A DNA stretch of 64,000 nucleotides from Gordius sp. MW1 (lineage: Eukaryota > Nematomorpha > Gordioida > Gordea > Gordiidae): contig OZ038529.1 of assembly GCA_964036665.1 (NCBI GenBank), positions 11,354,060-11,418,059 on the forward strand, in the 5' to 3' direction. The first letter of the stretch is position 1; every line of letters starts with the position of its first letter. The notes beneath the pieces were generated by a model, which ran no database searches, was not told the DNA's origin, and was given only the letters and a program-made list of their open reading frames with translations. The translations under genes and the position numbers were made by a program. Positions 1 through 10,860 of this stretch are shown piece after piece.

Positions 1-12
1 AAAGATAGGCAA

Positions 13-3000
13 ATGGAAGAATTAACATTATCGCCTCCCTGGCGTAAAGAGGATCTTATTATCCATTCAAAGTTTTGTAATTCAACAATTAAATATAATA
101 ATGAATTTTTAAGTACGTAAAAACCATAGTTAATTCTTTGTATTGTTTTTAAACTTAAATGGGCTATATTTGACTTAAAATGTATTATTAAAATGCTTAG
201 ATATATGGGATAAACTATCAAATGAAATTATAGTTACAATATTTAGTTGGCTTCCAAAAGCTGTTTTATGCAAGACTTCATTAGTTTGTCATCGATTTTA
301 CTCTTTAAGGTATAATATATACTAAAATAATCCTATATATTATTATAGTCATGCTGAGACTTTGTGGGATTGTATGGATTTAAGTGGGCGCAAGATATCT
401 TTAACTAGTCTGATCCATCTAATGAATCTTGGTGTTAAAATTATGAAGTTATCAAGATCAGATATATTGGTAATATAATTAGTTGAAAGTTGAAATATTT
501 GATATTAATAGGATACTGGTAATGCTCTTAAGCAATCTACATTTGACATTAAGAGGTAAATGGTTTATATTCATTTAAACATAAATTTCAAAATGCATCT
601 AAAAATATGAATAATATATAATTTAAAATACATTCTTAATTAGCAATTACTTTTCCATTTGGTTTATAAACATATTCAGTTAATATTACCTTATAATATA
701 CTATATGTGTAAATTACTATTCTTTATATAGCTTATATTGTTAATTATTTTTTGGTGTGAATTTGACTATAAATTTTATATGAAAAAGTCCTTGCTAGAG
801 CTCTGCATTTTTTTAAAATTTTGACAAGCCCTACTCAAACTCAAAATTCTTAATTTTTGGCTTGACCTAAAGTTGAGCTGTGTAAAAAAAAATTTATGCA
901 ACTTCTTGGACATTTTACAATTAAAATTAATTTCACTCTATAAATATGTTATAAAATTTATACGGCTAATTATAGGTAATAGAAAACTATAAATGTTATG
1001 ATTTACCTTGTTTAATTGTGAACTACTTAGAAGTTTTAATATAGCTTTGTTATTTTCTATGATTTTTTTTAAATCCAATAAAAAATTTTACAATTTAGGA
1101 CAAAAAATGAATATTTAAAGGAAGGAAGGCCTGGGTCTAAAAAGCAATAAAGGGTATACAATCGCTATAATTGTTTTAGGAGAGTTGGATAAATGATAAA
1201 TTTTTTAAAAATAAATTGTTGGGTTAAGCTGACTCATACCCGAGGTTTAAAACCTTTATTAATTTTTATTCGAGTCTGGCACCTCTCTGGTCGGGCATCC
1301 GGCGGCCCTTGCACAGCTCAAGTCACGACCTGCAATAAAAATTTGCTATAATTGATGCGTTAAATTCTTCATTTTTTTTAAATTTATATAAATTAGATAA
1401 CTTTAGCTTTATTTCTTCGAGAACCGCATTTTTTTAAAGCCTTGGCTGATTTGAGAATTTAAGACTACAAAACTGCAGTTTGTGCCAATTATTTTACAAT
1501 TTTTATCTATTTAATAAAATTCATTGAAAACAAATTATTTTTGCATGCGTGTTTGCTTTATAAAGAGCTGGTCTATTTAAAGTATCGGCTGGGCACCTTT
1601 GATGTTTATGATGACTACGTGAATTTATGTAAAATTTATGCATTGTTCCTTCAATTTGAATGATCGCTATATTAGCCCCGTCCTAACTTAAAACGACTCC
1701 GGTGTTTGATATGCATAACGCATTAAATCTTTTTAATTTCTTTCTTTGCCTGGTAAGTTTAAGCATTGTTTTCCTTTGAAAAGTGCCCGAGCAAAATTTG
1801 GGATTCTCTAGGTGCTCGATTATGAAGGCAATTGGAGGTGTTAAATTTATTTGCTTTCATCGCTAGTCATAAATAAAAATTAACAATTAGAATTTTTTCA
1901 TAACATGGCGAGGGGTTAAACCATTTAGGGTTGCCCATATCTCAGCTTACAATAACCGCGATCCAGGATAAAGTTTCAAATACGTTGGGCTAATAATTTT
2001 AATCGCTGCATTTGGGGCGCGGGGGCCTAGTTGGTATAAGCTTTGTCTTTAAATAAAAACTCGTCGGTTCAAATCCCGCTTTCAGCACTTTGTTTTAAAA
2101 AGATGTAAAATATATATTACATCGTCAACACTGCTGTCAGGATAGTATAGCCGAGCGTCACCCATCTTCCAAATATCTAAAGAAGCTGATCACCTTAGTG
2201 TGACATACAGCTATTGGAATTTTTTTTAATTTTAATTAAATTAGATATTAACATCCATGTTCGAGTGATAAAGATTCTGGCTACATTGAGGTAACAAATA
2301 TTGACACAAACTACGCCTCTGGGAAATATTTGAGTTAAATTAGGATTCGTTTCTAAATTTCGAATCGAATTCGAATTCTCATAAACAATTTATTAATTGT
2401 TTCATATTGATATTTTATCCTTTTGTTCGCCTCTTTATTATTTTTAAATTCAATCTTTATTTTTGTGAATAAATTTTTGAAATGTATTAAAAAATTAACG
2501 CGACATTTATAATTAAAGAAACTTGAAAAAGATTCAATTGAATTTGAATTTTTATTGTAATATTCTACGAATCTCAATACGAAATTAAAAAAAACCAAAT
2601 TCGAATCGAATATCAAATATTTGTTTCCATTCGAAAATAAGAGACGTAGCATAATTGAGTACCGCGACACAATTTTATTAGTCTAACCTCCAAAAGTGTT
2701 TCTTTTATAAATTAACGCTAAAACCTCGTTTACTCAGCCATTAGCTCTTTGGCTTTATTAAAACAGTGTGCATATATATAATACCAAAAGTATTATGAAA
2801 TTTAATGTTTTTAACTTACAGTTATTAAAAAAAATGAATGTTTTAAAGTCTGTTTTAAATTATTCTTACAAACGTCACAAAAATTTTAACACTTAGAATA
2901 TACAAATCCATCTAAAAAATCAGTTTAAATGATGGACTTGGGACAATACTTGAGAAATCGGTAGGTGCTGCTCGATCTCTAAATTTTCCAATAAATTTAA

Positions 3001-4695
3001 ATTAAAAATTATTGCAAAGTATAATTTCAAGTCCCTGGCCCTAGTTGCCGCTTCTCGCGGTTTTGACTTGTGATGCTTGCCCGCTACAATATTTATTTTT
3101 TTCTTTTATCCCTCTATAACTTGATGTAAAACTAAATGTTAAAAATGATATTATTTAAAATTATATGATATTTTTACAAGGACTGGGAGACTCACCCATT
3201 TAGACCTGAGCTTTGCTCACTTTAGTGATGCTACACTTTATTCGATGCTTTCGGAACAAACTAACATTACGCACCTCAGTATGGAGGATTGTTGTCTTAA
3301 TCAGGACATTTTCAAGTAAACGTTAAATAAAATCAACTTTAAAAAATGTTGTGTTTAGGTTGATTAGCCAGAATAGAAACTTGCAAATTCTAAATCTGTG
3401 TCGATGTGAGGGACTTGACGAAGTTGGCTTGAAATACATTTTCAGCTGTTGCCCGGGGTTTGTTTTCTTTTTATTTACCATTTCTTGGGCGTAGCCAATA
3501 ACTCCTCTAAATACATAAATTTGTAAAATGCTAATATACTTATGGCTTAAGTTTTAACAAATTATCATTTTGCCCCTCCCTAAAGCATTATTAATCCCCC
3601 ACCCTCTAGTTCCACTCCTGTCTAGGACCATGCATGTATCAATAAAATTAGCGATTAATAAAATATTGTTGTTTGACCCGAGAAGTGAAAGTTTTTTGTT
3701 ACAAGATGCATATTTTAATTTAATTTAACTAACGAAACGTTTACGTCTCATCTCTAGTTTGCTCGAATTGAACCTGGGTTGGGCTTGGATCGAACCTGAT
3801 TGCGTCCATAAAATATGCAGCCTGTTACCCCAAGGTTTGCTTCGGTTAAATTTTAGCGGGAGCCGCGAAAGCTTGACCGACGATGGTATACTACAACACT
3901 AACTATTACAATCACCGTTTCTATAAATGTTGCGTATTTTTTCAAGATTTGTTGACGATCCTGAAGCGTTGTGAATCGTTAGAAGAGTTAGACGTGAGTG
4001 ATTGCAGCAAGATTGGAGTGCCCTCGGTGGAGGCTGTGTGCAACTACTCGCAAGGTCTCAAAGCCTTATCCATGAGTCGATGCTACGAAGTTGAACCCAA
4101 CATCCTTTTGTAAACCATTTATTTGCCTTCCAACTTTTTCGAAATTTATAGGTATTTAAGTGATTAGAAGAATAATAATTAGAATAATAAGTGGTAATGT
4201 ATAATAATGAGATAAAAATGATAATAATAAAACAAGAATATCTTTATTGGTAACCACATAGAGGGGCCGGGGGAAGGCGTGTTCACATATAGAACATAAA
4301 CATATATGATTTTTAACAACTCGTGTTTATTTTACAATATCTAAATGTTTTTAATGATCAGACGATTAGTCTTTGATATATTCACATATATGACAATAAG
4401 TTAGAGTTTTAGAATTTCGGGACTGATTAATTTTGCTCGATCAGTGTAAAATTATATTATACCAATTGTGATTTTGCATGTTAGAAAATTGAAGGCTTTG
4501 AAAGGGCTCAAACACCTCAATATATTCAACCTGTTGAATTCTACGGGGCTTGTCAATCTGAAGGAGGCTTGCAATAAAGCGGGTGTGTTTATGGAAATCA
4601 ACCAAAATTTGTTTTCAACCATTGCGCGTCCTACTACGGGCATTAGTCGGACTAGTATTTGGAAACAACGGACGAGAGAATTAACCTGTTTATAA
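13..4695 (+). CDS. SKP2: SKP2-like F-box/LRR protein, nine exons (5' end uncertain)
   Basis: SKP2 is the substrate receptor of the SCF ubiquitin ligase that drives p27/Kip1 degradation at the G1-S transition. Exons: 13-112, 201-309, 349-469, 512-555, 3181-3315, 3359-3457, 3758-3885, 3947-4109, 4485-4695. All junctions are GT-AG and phases agree, giving 369 aa. The F-box begins WDKLSNEIIVTIFSWLP (exon 2). Exon 3 continues like vertebrate SKP2 (ETLWDCMDLSGRKI). Exons 5-8 encode leucine-rich repeats (LTHLDLS, LQILNLCRC, LLELNLGW, LEELDVSDC, LKALSMSRCYEV). The C-terminal tail FSTIARPTTG is the SKP2 signature (FTTIARPTIG in vertebrates), so this is SKP2 rather than another FBXL. The reading frame is open to base 1, so the ATG at 13 may be internal and the N-terminal degron region may lie outside. 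A possible ATTAAA poly(A) signal is at 4748. Confidence 0.9.
2015..2215 (+). mobile_element. tRNA-derived SINE, copy 1
   Basis: A pol III-type A box (CCTAGTTGGTATAAG) is followed about 35 nt later by a B box (GGTTCAAATCCC) and a body. The head and the start of the body match the SINE at 18651: CTCGTnGGTTCAAAnCCCGCTTT, then a stretch ending near AAACGAT or ATCGTCAAC. It lies inside the long SKP2 intron. Ends are approximate and no target duplication was found. Confidence 0.5.
2343..2645. repeat. Decayed MITE-like repeat with TTCGAATCGAA subterminal motifs
   Basis: Clusters of TTCGAAT/ATTCGAA occur near both ends (about 2358-2380 and 2598-2637) around an AT-rich core. The same palindromic motif recurs at 19975-20075. 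This pattern suggests transposase-binding subterminal repeats of a non-autonomous DNA transposon. Ends and target duplication are not clear. Confidence 0.3.
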
Positions 4696-5407
4696 AACGT
4701 GGTTATTTTTTGTTAAGACTGATTTAATCCAGTTTGTTATCGCATATATTAAATATACATTGTTTTTTTTCAACAACCGGATAAAACTAACCTTTACCTC
4801 GAGATCTGTTCTTCGGGCGTCTCGAGCGTCAAATTTGGTTCTAATAATTAATAAGTATATATCTTATTAATATTTATGAAGGTTTGCATGGAGCCACTTA
4901 TTGAGCTAATATTTATATGGCGGGCGGCAGGATAGCCCAAATGTTTTTTATTAGAAATAATTTAGAACTTAAAAACAAGTTTACAATAAATTGCTATATA
5001 TTTTTTCAAAGCGAAACCACTACTTCTATTGCATGCAAATAATATTTTGCTGAAAAAATGAATTGTTAAGATTTTGAATGCGTTAGCAGGTAGAATACCA
5101 AATCTATCACTTGTTTCGTCAGCGAAGTTACGATATCTAAAAAAGCCTTCTTGTCTGTATAGCTAATTAGGGCAAATATATGAACTATTTATATTAAAAT
5201 TTAAGACTAAAACTTGTAATTGTAATCATGAGTTTCAAATGATTTGTAAAGTTTTTACAATCAGTAACACGTTTTTTGGATCTATATATTAATACTTAAT
5301 TAAGTCTTTAGAAAACAGAAAAATTGTGTAGCGATCTCGATTTTTAATAGTTTAGCAGAAATTATCAAAGAACAACTCTGCTTATTATAATTTATCTCAC
5401 CTTCAAA

Positions 5408-5994
5408 CAGGCGCGTAGCCAGGATTTTGCCGGGGGGGGGAAATCTCCAAAAAAATTTTATAACATTTTTATTTCAACATCAAAATTATAAAATTTGGTA
5501 TAAACATAAGGAAAGTCATTATAAATAATTTCATTTTTCTTTTTCCCAGCGTCATCTGGTGATGGCAATTTTAGAGCTCTTTCTGTAGTAATGGAAAAAA
5601 GCATTATATTGATATCGCTTATTAGAAAAATAATGCAATTTAATATTAGAACAAATTACTAGATGTGGAAGGGCAAGAGTATGATTCGGATGATTTGATG
5701 ATGGGGAAAAAATCGTATATAAGGTTCCGTTTCATATCGCAAAAGGAAAACAAAAATAATAGTTAATAGTCTTTTTGGCTAAATTTGATTCAAAAATAAA
5801 AAAAGGATATATCGGTATGTATTTAATAAATTGCATTGCATAGCAATTAATAAGTATCTTAATTGGTCAGTTACGTTGCACAACTATAAAATATAAACAT
5901 TAGATCTAAAATAATTTTTTTCCATAAAAAATACCGGGGGGGGGGGGGGGAATTTCCCGTTCTCCCCCCCCCCCCCCCCGTATTTACGCCACTG
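5408..5994. mobile_element. hAT-type MITE (GCGTAGCC family), copy 1
   Basis: The left end is CAGGCGCGTAGCCAGG followed by a G run. The right end is a long C run, then TATTTACGCCACTG. The two ends form imperfect terminal inverted repeats (CAG-GGCGTA). The flanks CCTTCAAA (5400-5407) and CCTTCACA (5995-6002) match at 7 of 8 bases, an 8-bp target duplication typical of hAT elements. The 587-bp body is AT-rich and non-coding. Confidence 0.65.
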
Positions 5995-7488
5995 CCTTCA
6001 CAAAATATGTAATTTTTTATAAAAATTAATAAATGATTTTATTATTGTACATTTTCAATGGACTTTTTTTAATATAATACATTATTCTCAACACCTAGGA
6101 GCAAATAAAGTATACCAACGACGTATTTTTTTGAATTTGTTAGAGAAGATTCTTTTAGTTCAAGATGCAAAAAATAGTTTGGTTATTTAAATCTAAGAAC
6201 ACACTTATAAATCACTTATTTTTTATTTGAAATTTTATTATTTTCTATATGACCAAGTTCTTATTTTATAGCTAACTCTTCGTTGAAAACGGCTACTTTT
6301 ATAAATTAAGTGTTTGAAGGTAAATAAACCTCAAAAGCCCTTTAGTCCATTTTAATGCTTTAGAAATTCAACTTAACTTTTTAGGTTATTTTATAATCCT
6401 ATGCTAATAATTTTTATTGTCTATTATTCCTTAATTTTAAATAAAATTTCATAAAATATTAGTTAATTTACATCCCACGAAGAAAAATATCATATAATTT
6501 GAAATTAAACTTATCTAAAATGAAAACAAGCTTTTAATTACGAAATTTTTTATAAGAGGCCATTTTCCATAAAGAATTTTTAGAAAATTTTAAATTTATA
6601 CTAAATTTATGACCACTCTGAAAATCGTTTTAAAATTATTTATGCTTACTTATTAGGACCGAGAATAAAAATAATAATGAGAGATATAATTATTTAAGGT
6701 TAATTTAAATACAAATGTTTGCGCATAATAAATAATAGTGATTTAGTCCCAAAATTTTAGGGAAATATTTTGAGTGTTAAAAACAAACGATATTAGCGGG
6801 CTTATAGTTTTGGTAATTTAAAAAGCACACATTTTTAGTTACAAAATGTTTTGCCTTTATATTATCAATGAATATAAGATTTGCGTATTGCGGGAGTAAA
6901 AAATAAAAATGCAATAAAAAATGGGCAAAATGTTCTGCTAAAAGTTATAAGCACAAATAATGCTTTAAGCGTGTACGTTAATGAGATTAAAAAATAGATG
7001 TTCAAAATTTTAAATCCCATTTTAAAATACTTTCGATTACAGAAATCTTAAAAAACTTCCTCTTACTTAGACTAATTACACAATTGTTGAAATATACCTG
7101 CCGATAAAATATATTAACTACAATATTATATAGAGTTTTTAATTAGATATTTAAAAGTAGCTTAATGACGAGTAAAACCAGTTTACACACTTACGAATGT
7201 TTGAAATTTTGTAATGGCAAAAAATTATGTAATATAATAATTCTTTACTTAGAATAAAATAAAATGCAATGATATTTTTTCACTTACTAAAATTTTGCCC
7301 TCAATAGTGTTTCCAAATTTTATTATTTTAATTAAAATAATTTTAACTATCCCTATAACTTCATGTTCATGCGAAGGATCGTTCGCATTGCTAAAATGGA
7401 TAAAAACTATCTTCGTTCCACAATTGGACAAGATAGGTTATCTTCCTTAGCTTTATAGAGCTTAGAACATAAAGAGAACAAATTATTG
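5995..7488. other. AT-rich intergenic sequence, nothing recognised
   Basis: No convincing ORF, RNA gene or repeat structure was seen. It lies between the MITE and the foldback-like element. Upstream, 4696-5407 is equally featureless apart from a small CTCGAG/TCTCGAG inverted pair at 4798-4827. Confidence 0.5.
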
Positions 7489-9052
7489 TGCTCAGTATTT
7501 AATTCAATTTTTGCTCAGTAGAATAATCACTTGCTCAGTAGAATAATTAAATGCTCAGTAAAATATTCAAATGCTCAGTAAATAATTTAATGTTCAGTAA
7601 TTTAATTATTTGCTCAGTAATTAATTCATTTGTTCCTTTATTATTTCTATGTTGCTCAGTAACTAAAATTTAAAATAAAATTAATATTTAAGCAAGATTT
7701 GAACCAGCAATGTCAATTCATAGGTGTCCTATGTGTTATCTATGTGGTAAAAAGACATGGGTTTTGTTTAGTCGACCTTAAAAGTTCGACTAAAAGGACA
7801 GAATTTATTTTTGTCTGTTTTGGTGACAGTTGTCAAAATTATCGTTTGTAGAGCGAAATTAATCCTCTAAATGAAAATTGGTGAGCTAGATATATCGTAG
7901 ATAAATTAAGAACTTTGCCCCCCTCCGTTTTTTATCCCGTTGGTTCCCCCCCCCCCCCTTATTTTTTACCCACTTTCTCACTAGGGAAGAGGGGGGGGGG
8001 GTGATTTGCCCTCCTCCCTTATTTTTTACCTTCTTTCTCACCTGGGGGGAGGGGGAGGGTGATTTCCCCCCCCCCTTAGGTTTTTATTTTCTTTCTCATA
8101 TGGGAGGGGGGGGGATAATTTGCCCCCCCCCCTTATTTTTTTATTCTCTTTCTCATCCGGGAGGGGGGAAGGGGTCATTTGCCCTCCTCCCCTTTTTTTC
8201 ACCTCTCTTATTTTTTACCCTCTTTCTAATCTGGGGGGAGATCGGAGAGTGATTTGCCCCCCCCCCCTTATTTTTTTATTCTCTTTCTCATCCGGGTGGG
8301 GGTTGCCTCCCCCCCCCTTATTTTTTACCTGGGGAAGGGGGGAGGGTGATTTGCCCCCCTCCCCTTTTTTTACCTCTCCCCTTATTTTTTACCCTCTTTC
8401 TAACCTGGGGGGAGGGTGATTTGCCCCCCCCCCCCTTTCACCCGAGGTGGCCCTCCGGGTGAGAAAGAGGGCAAATAATAGAAAGGGGGTGGAAAAGAAG
8501 GGGGGGGACAAATTACCCCCCCCCCCCGGGTGAGAAAGAGGGTAAAAAATAAGGGGGGAGGTGGGTCACTTCCTCTCCTCCCTCCCCCCAGGTGAAAAAG
8601 AGGGCAAAAGTTAAGTGGGGAGGCAAATCACCCCCCCCCCCGCCCTTCCGGGTGAGAAAGAGGGTAAAAAATAAGGGGGGGGGGGTCAAATCACCCCCCT
8701 CCCCCAGGTGAGAAAGAGGGTAAAAAAATAAGAGGGGGGTCACCCTCCTCCCCTTGATGAGAAAGAGGGTAAAAAATAAGGGGGGGGGGGAAACCAACGG
8801 GACAAAAAGGGAGGGGGGCAAAGTTCTTAATTTATTTTTGAAAAGTTGTATACCAATTAAAATATTATTTACAAAATATAAGCGCAAAATAAATTAATAT
8901 ATCATAAATTATGAATTTACATTACTGAGCATTTTAGCAAAAATACTGAGCATTATTAATTTAAAGCTGAGCATTTTAAAGTTAATTTACTGAGCAACTT
9001 TGAATTTTTAATTGGGCACTTTAATAAAATACTGAGCACATTTTACTGAGCA
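7489..9052. mobile_element. Foldback-like palindromic element with minisatellite arms
   Basis: Outer left arm (7489-7661): about eight copies of TGCTCAGTA, one of them TGTTCAGTA. Outer right arm (8933-9052): about seven copies or variants of the reverse complement TACTGAGCA. Inner left arm (about 7905-8437): about eight 50-60-bp units of C run + TTATTTTTTACCCTCTTTCTCACC + G run. Inner right arm (about 8455-8836): six units in inverse orientation (GAGAAAGAGGGTAAAAAATAAG). The arm junctions are nearly exact mirror images: AAGAACTTTGCCCCCCTCC at 7909 against GGGGGGCAAAGTTCTT near 8825. Long inverted repeats made of tandem repeats are the hallmark of foldback (FB/TU) elements. No transposase gene and no clear target duplication were found. 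Translations across it (for example 8001-8419 and 8513-8887) are shadows of the repeats. Confidence 0.65.
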
Positions 9053-10400
9053 TTTTTTAAATAACAACCCTTTAAGTTATTCCCCCGGATGCTATTGTAA
9101 ATTTTGCAACATCGAGTAAAAGGCGTTATGAACTACTATTAAAAGACTAATTTTAATATTTAATGGAAAATCATTTGGGTTTTTAAACTTGTTCTTACGA
9201 AAATTCTATCCTGGATTCAATTTAATTGTCCATCTCACATGCTTATTGTTCAACATATCTTGCATATTTTTATGTACCACATGCACATATAAAGCCAATG
9301 ATTTTCCAAAAAATAGTTTGTACATCATTTTTCATCTTATTTAGTGATATTCCATCAAAAGCTTGATAAATTAATATTGAAAACAAATTCCTAAATTTTA
9401 AAGACAATTGTTAAAGCTTCAAAACTTTCAAGGGATAAAAATCCCCAAAAAGTTCCTTATGGTGTGCCATTGGATTCAACAAAATGTACACAGACCTAAG
9501 TTGTTCTGCATCTCACATCTCTAATTTCTTCTAAAATTATTAAGTAAAATTTTGATTCATTTAATTTTGACAGCATATTTTTAAGGTTCATTTATCATAT
9601 AGCCGTTAAATTTATTAATTTAATTTTAAGGTGGTGTAAAGGGGGGGGGCGGTTGTGCAAATATATCTATAATATCACCAGGGACAATAACTTCTAAATA
9701 CTCATTCTCGAACGAATTTTAATTTCATAATTAATTTATTTTATGTTATAATTACGCCTTTTGAAGATCTAGCCTTAAAAAAATCTTTTAAATGTTCTCA
9801 TTGTTTACCTGATATAAATGCTGCCAATATTACATATGTAAAATTAAAATTTGTTATACATGTGGCCAAAAATTTTTGGGGTTGTGGCAATAAAATATTT
9901 TTTTAAAAACTTTATTGTATAGTTTTTTTACTAATTTGTATTATTTTTTAAAATGTCAACGATTTCTTATCCATAATCCCCATCCCACTTTGTGCCCTTA
10001 AAATTCATTTATACAAAAACTTATTATACCGAGTGAAATTTTCTATATTGTTTCAACTACATTACTTTGTTTAATTTATGAATAAATTTTATTTATTTTA
10101 TGCCCTAGAAACATGCGGGTCTAAGACATACCAGTGTGATGTTATTAGAAAAAATATACAAAGTAGTAGCGGAATTTTAAGTTTGTCCAACGTCCATGAG
10201 GGAAAAAATATTCATTTGCGTTTGACCCATGGTCGTATGGTTTTAAATTAAGAGGAGGGGAAAAACATAATTTTTTTAATTTTTAAGGGTTTTTGTAAAA
10301 AAATTTTTGTCCCTCCCCCCATGGCTTGACCAGCTCAGCCCCAAGGCAAAAATGCTAGCTACGCCACTCACGCCTAACTTTTTCCCATCGCTACTTTACT
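9053..10400. other. AT-rich intergenic sequence with a MITE end
   Basis: Non-coding. A G run is at 9640, and the C run near 10312-10320 followed by GCTACGCCACTCA (10360-10373) looks like the right end of a GCGTAGCC-type MITE whose left end I could not place. Confidence 0.4.
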
Positions 10401-10435
10401 TTATAAAATCAGCTGTTTATCAAACTGAAAATCTC

Positions 10436-10860
10436 TACCTTTTGCCACCTAATCTAATTTACCTTTAGGCAGTATAAATTTAATCGGTAAGATGCATAGG
10501 AGGCTTACTGGTCTAAAATCAGCTGTTTATCAATCTGAAAATCGCCGTATCGGTGCATTCGACCAAAGTTTAACTGACCAAATATCTAAGAATGTCTATG
10601 AATGTCTATGAATATTTAACGAAAATGCTCCTTGAGAAGGGTTTACAGAGACGAAAACGTTAGGGTTAGTGTTTTAGGTCGGGGTTTTAGGTTAGGGTTT
10701 GGGTTAGAATTAGATGCACACATTTTAATCGACAAATGCATTTTCGTAGACATTTATTTGTTATTTGCTCTTTGATCAATTGCAACTGAATCGAAAATCG
10801 CTACCTTTTGCCACCTAATCTAATTTACCTTTAGAGTATAAATTTAATCGGTAAGATGCA
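10436..10860 (+). repeat. Direct duplication of the FECH upstream region
   Basis: A block of about 60 bp, from CTACCTTTTGCCACC through TTTAATCGGTAAGATGCA, occurs at 10436-10497 and again at 10800-10860, where the second copy ends in the FECH start codon. A second motif, AAATCAGCTGTTTATCAA, is at about 10408 and 10515. Between the copies, 10590-10763 contains an inverted pair (AATGTCTATGAA and GTAGACATT) around TTAGGG/TTAGGTT-like repeats (10660-10712), probably a MITE. The upstream copy continues as ATGCATAGGAGG and does not encode FECH. Confidence 0.6.

Larger units (their letters stand above)
556..3180 (+). other. Long SKP2 intron, repeat-bearing
   Basis: This 2.6-kb AT-rich intron separates SKP2 exons 4 and 5, while the neighbouring introns are 39, 42 and 43 nt. 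It holds a tRNA-like SINE (about 2015-2215), a TTCGAAT-rich repeat (about 2343-2645) and a short GC-rich patch (1240-1330: CCCGAGG, CGGGCATCCGGCGGCCC) that resembles the GC-rich ends of hAT-type elements elsewhere in the window. I see no coding sequence in it. Confidence 0.6.

Noticed and set aside
2015-2105. Functional tRNA gene
   Set aside because: A and B boxes are present, but acceptor and anticodon stems do not pair and the body continues as a SINE.
8001-8887. Three overlapping frames of about 80-125 codons rich in Pro, Phe, Leu and Gly
   Set aside because: They translate the C/G-run minisatellite of the foldback-like element. All phases are open because of repeat composition.
7489-9052. 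CRISPR-like array of TGCTCAGTA repeats
   Set aside because: Repeats are 9 bp with variable spacing and an inverted partner array, in a eukaryotic genome. This fits transposon subterminal repeats instead.
10660-10715. TTAGGG/TTAGGTT repeats as an interstitial telomere or chromosome end
   Set aside because: Only a handful of degenerate units inside an inverted-repeat segment; more likely part of a MITE.
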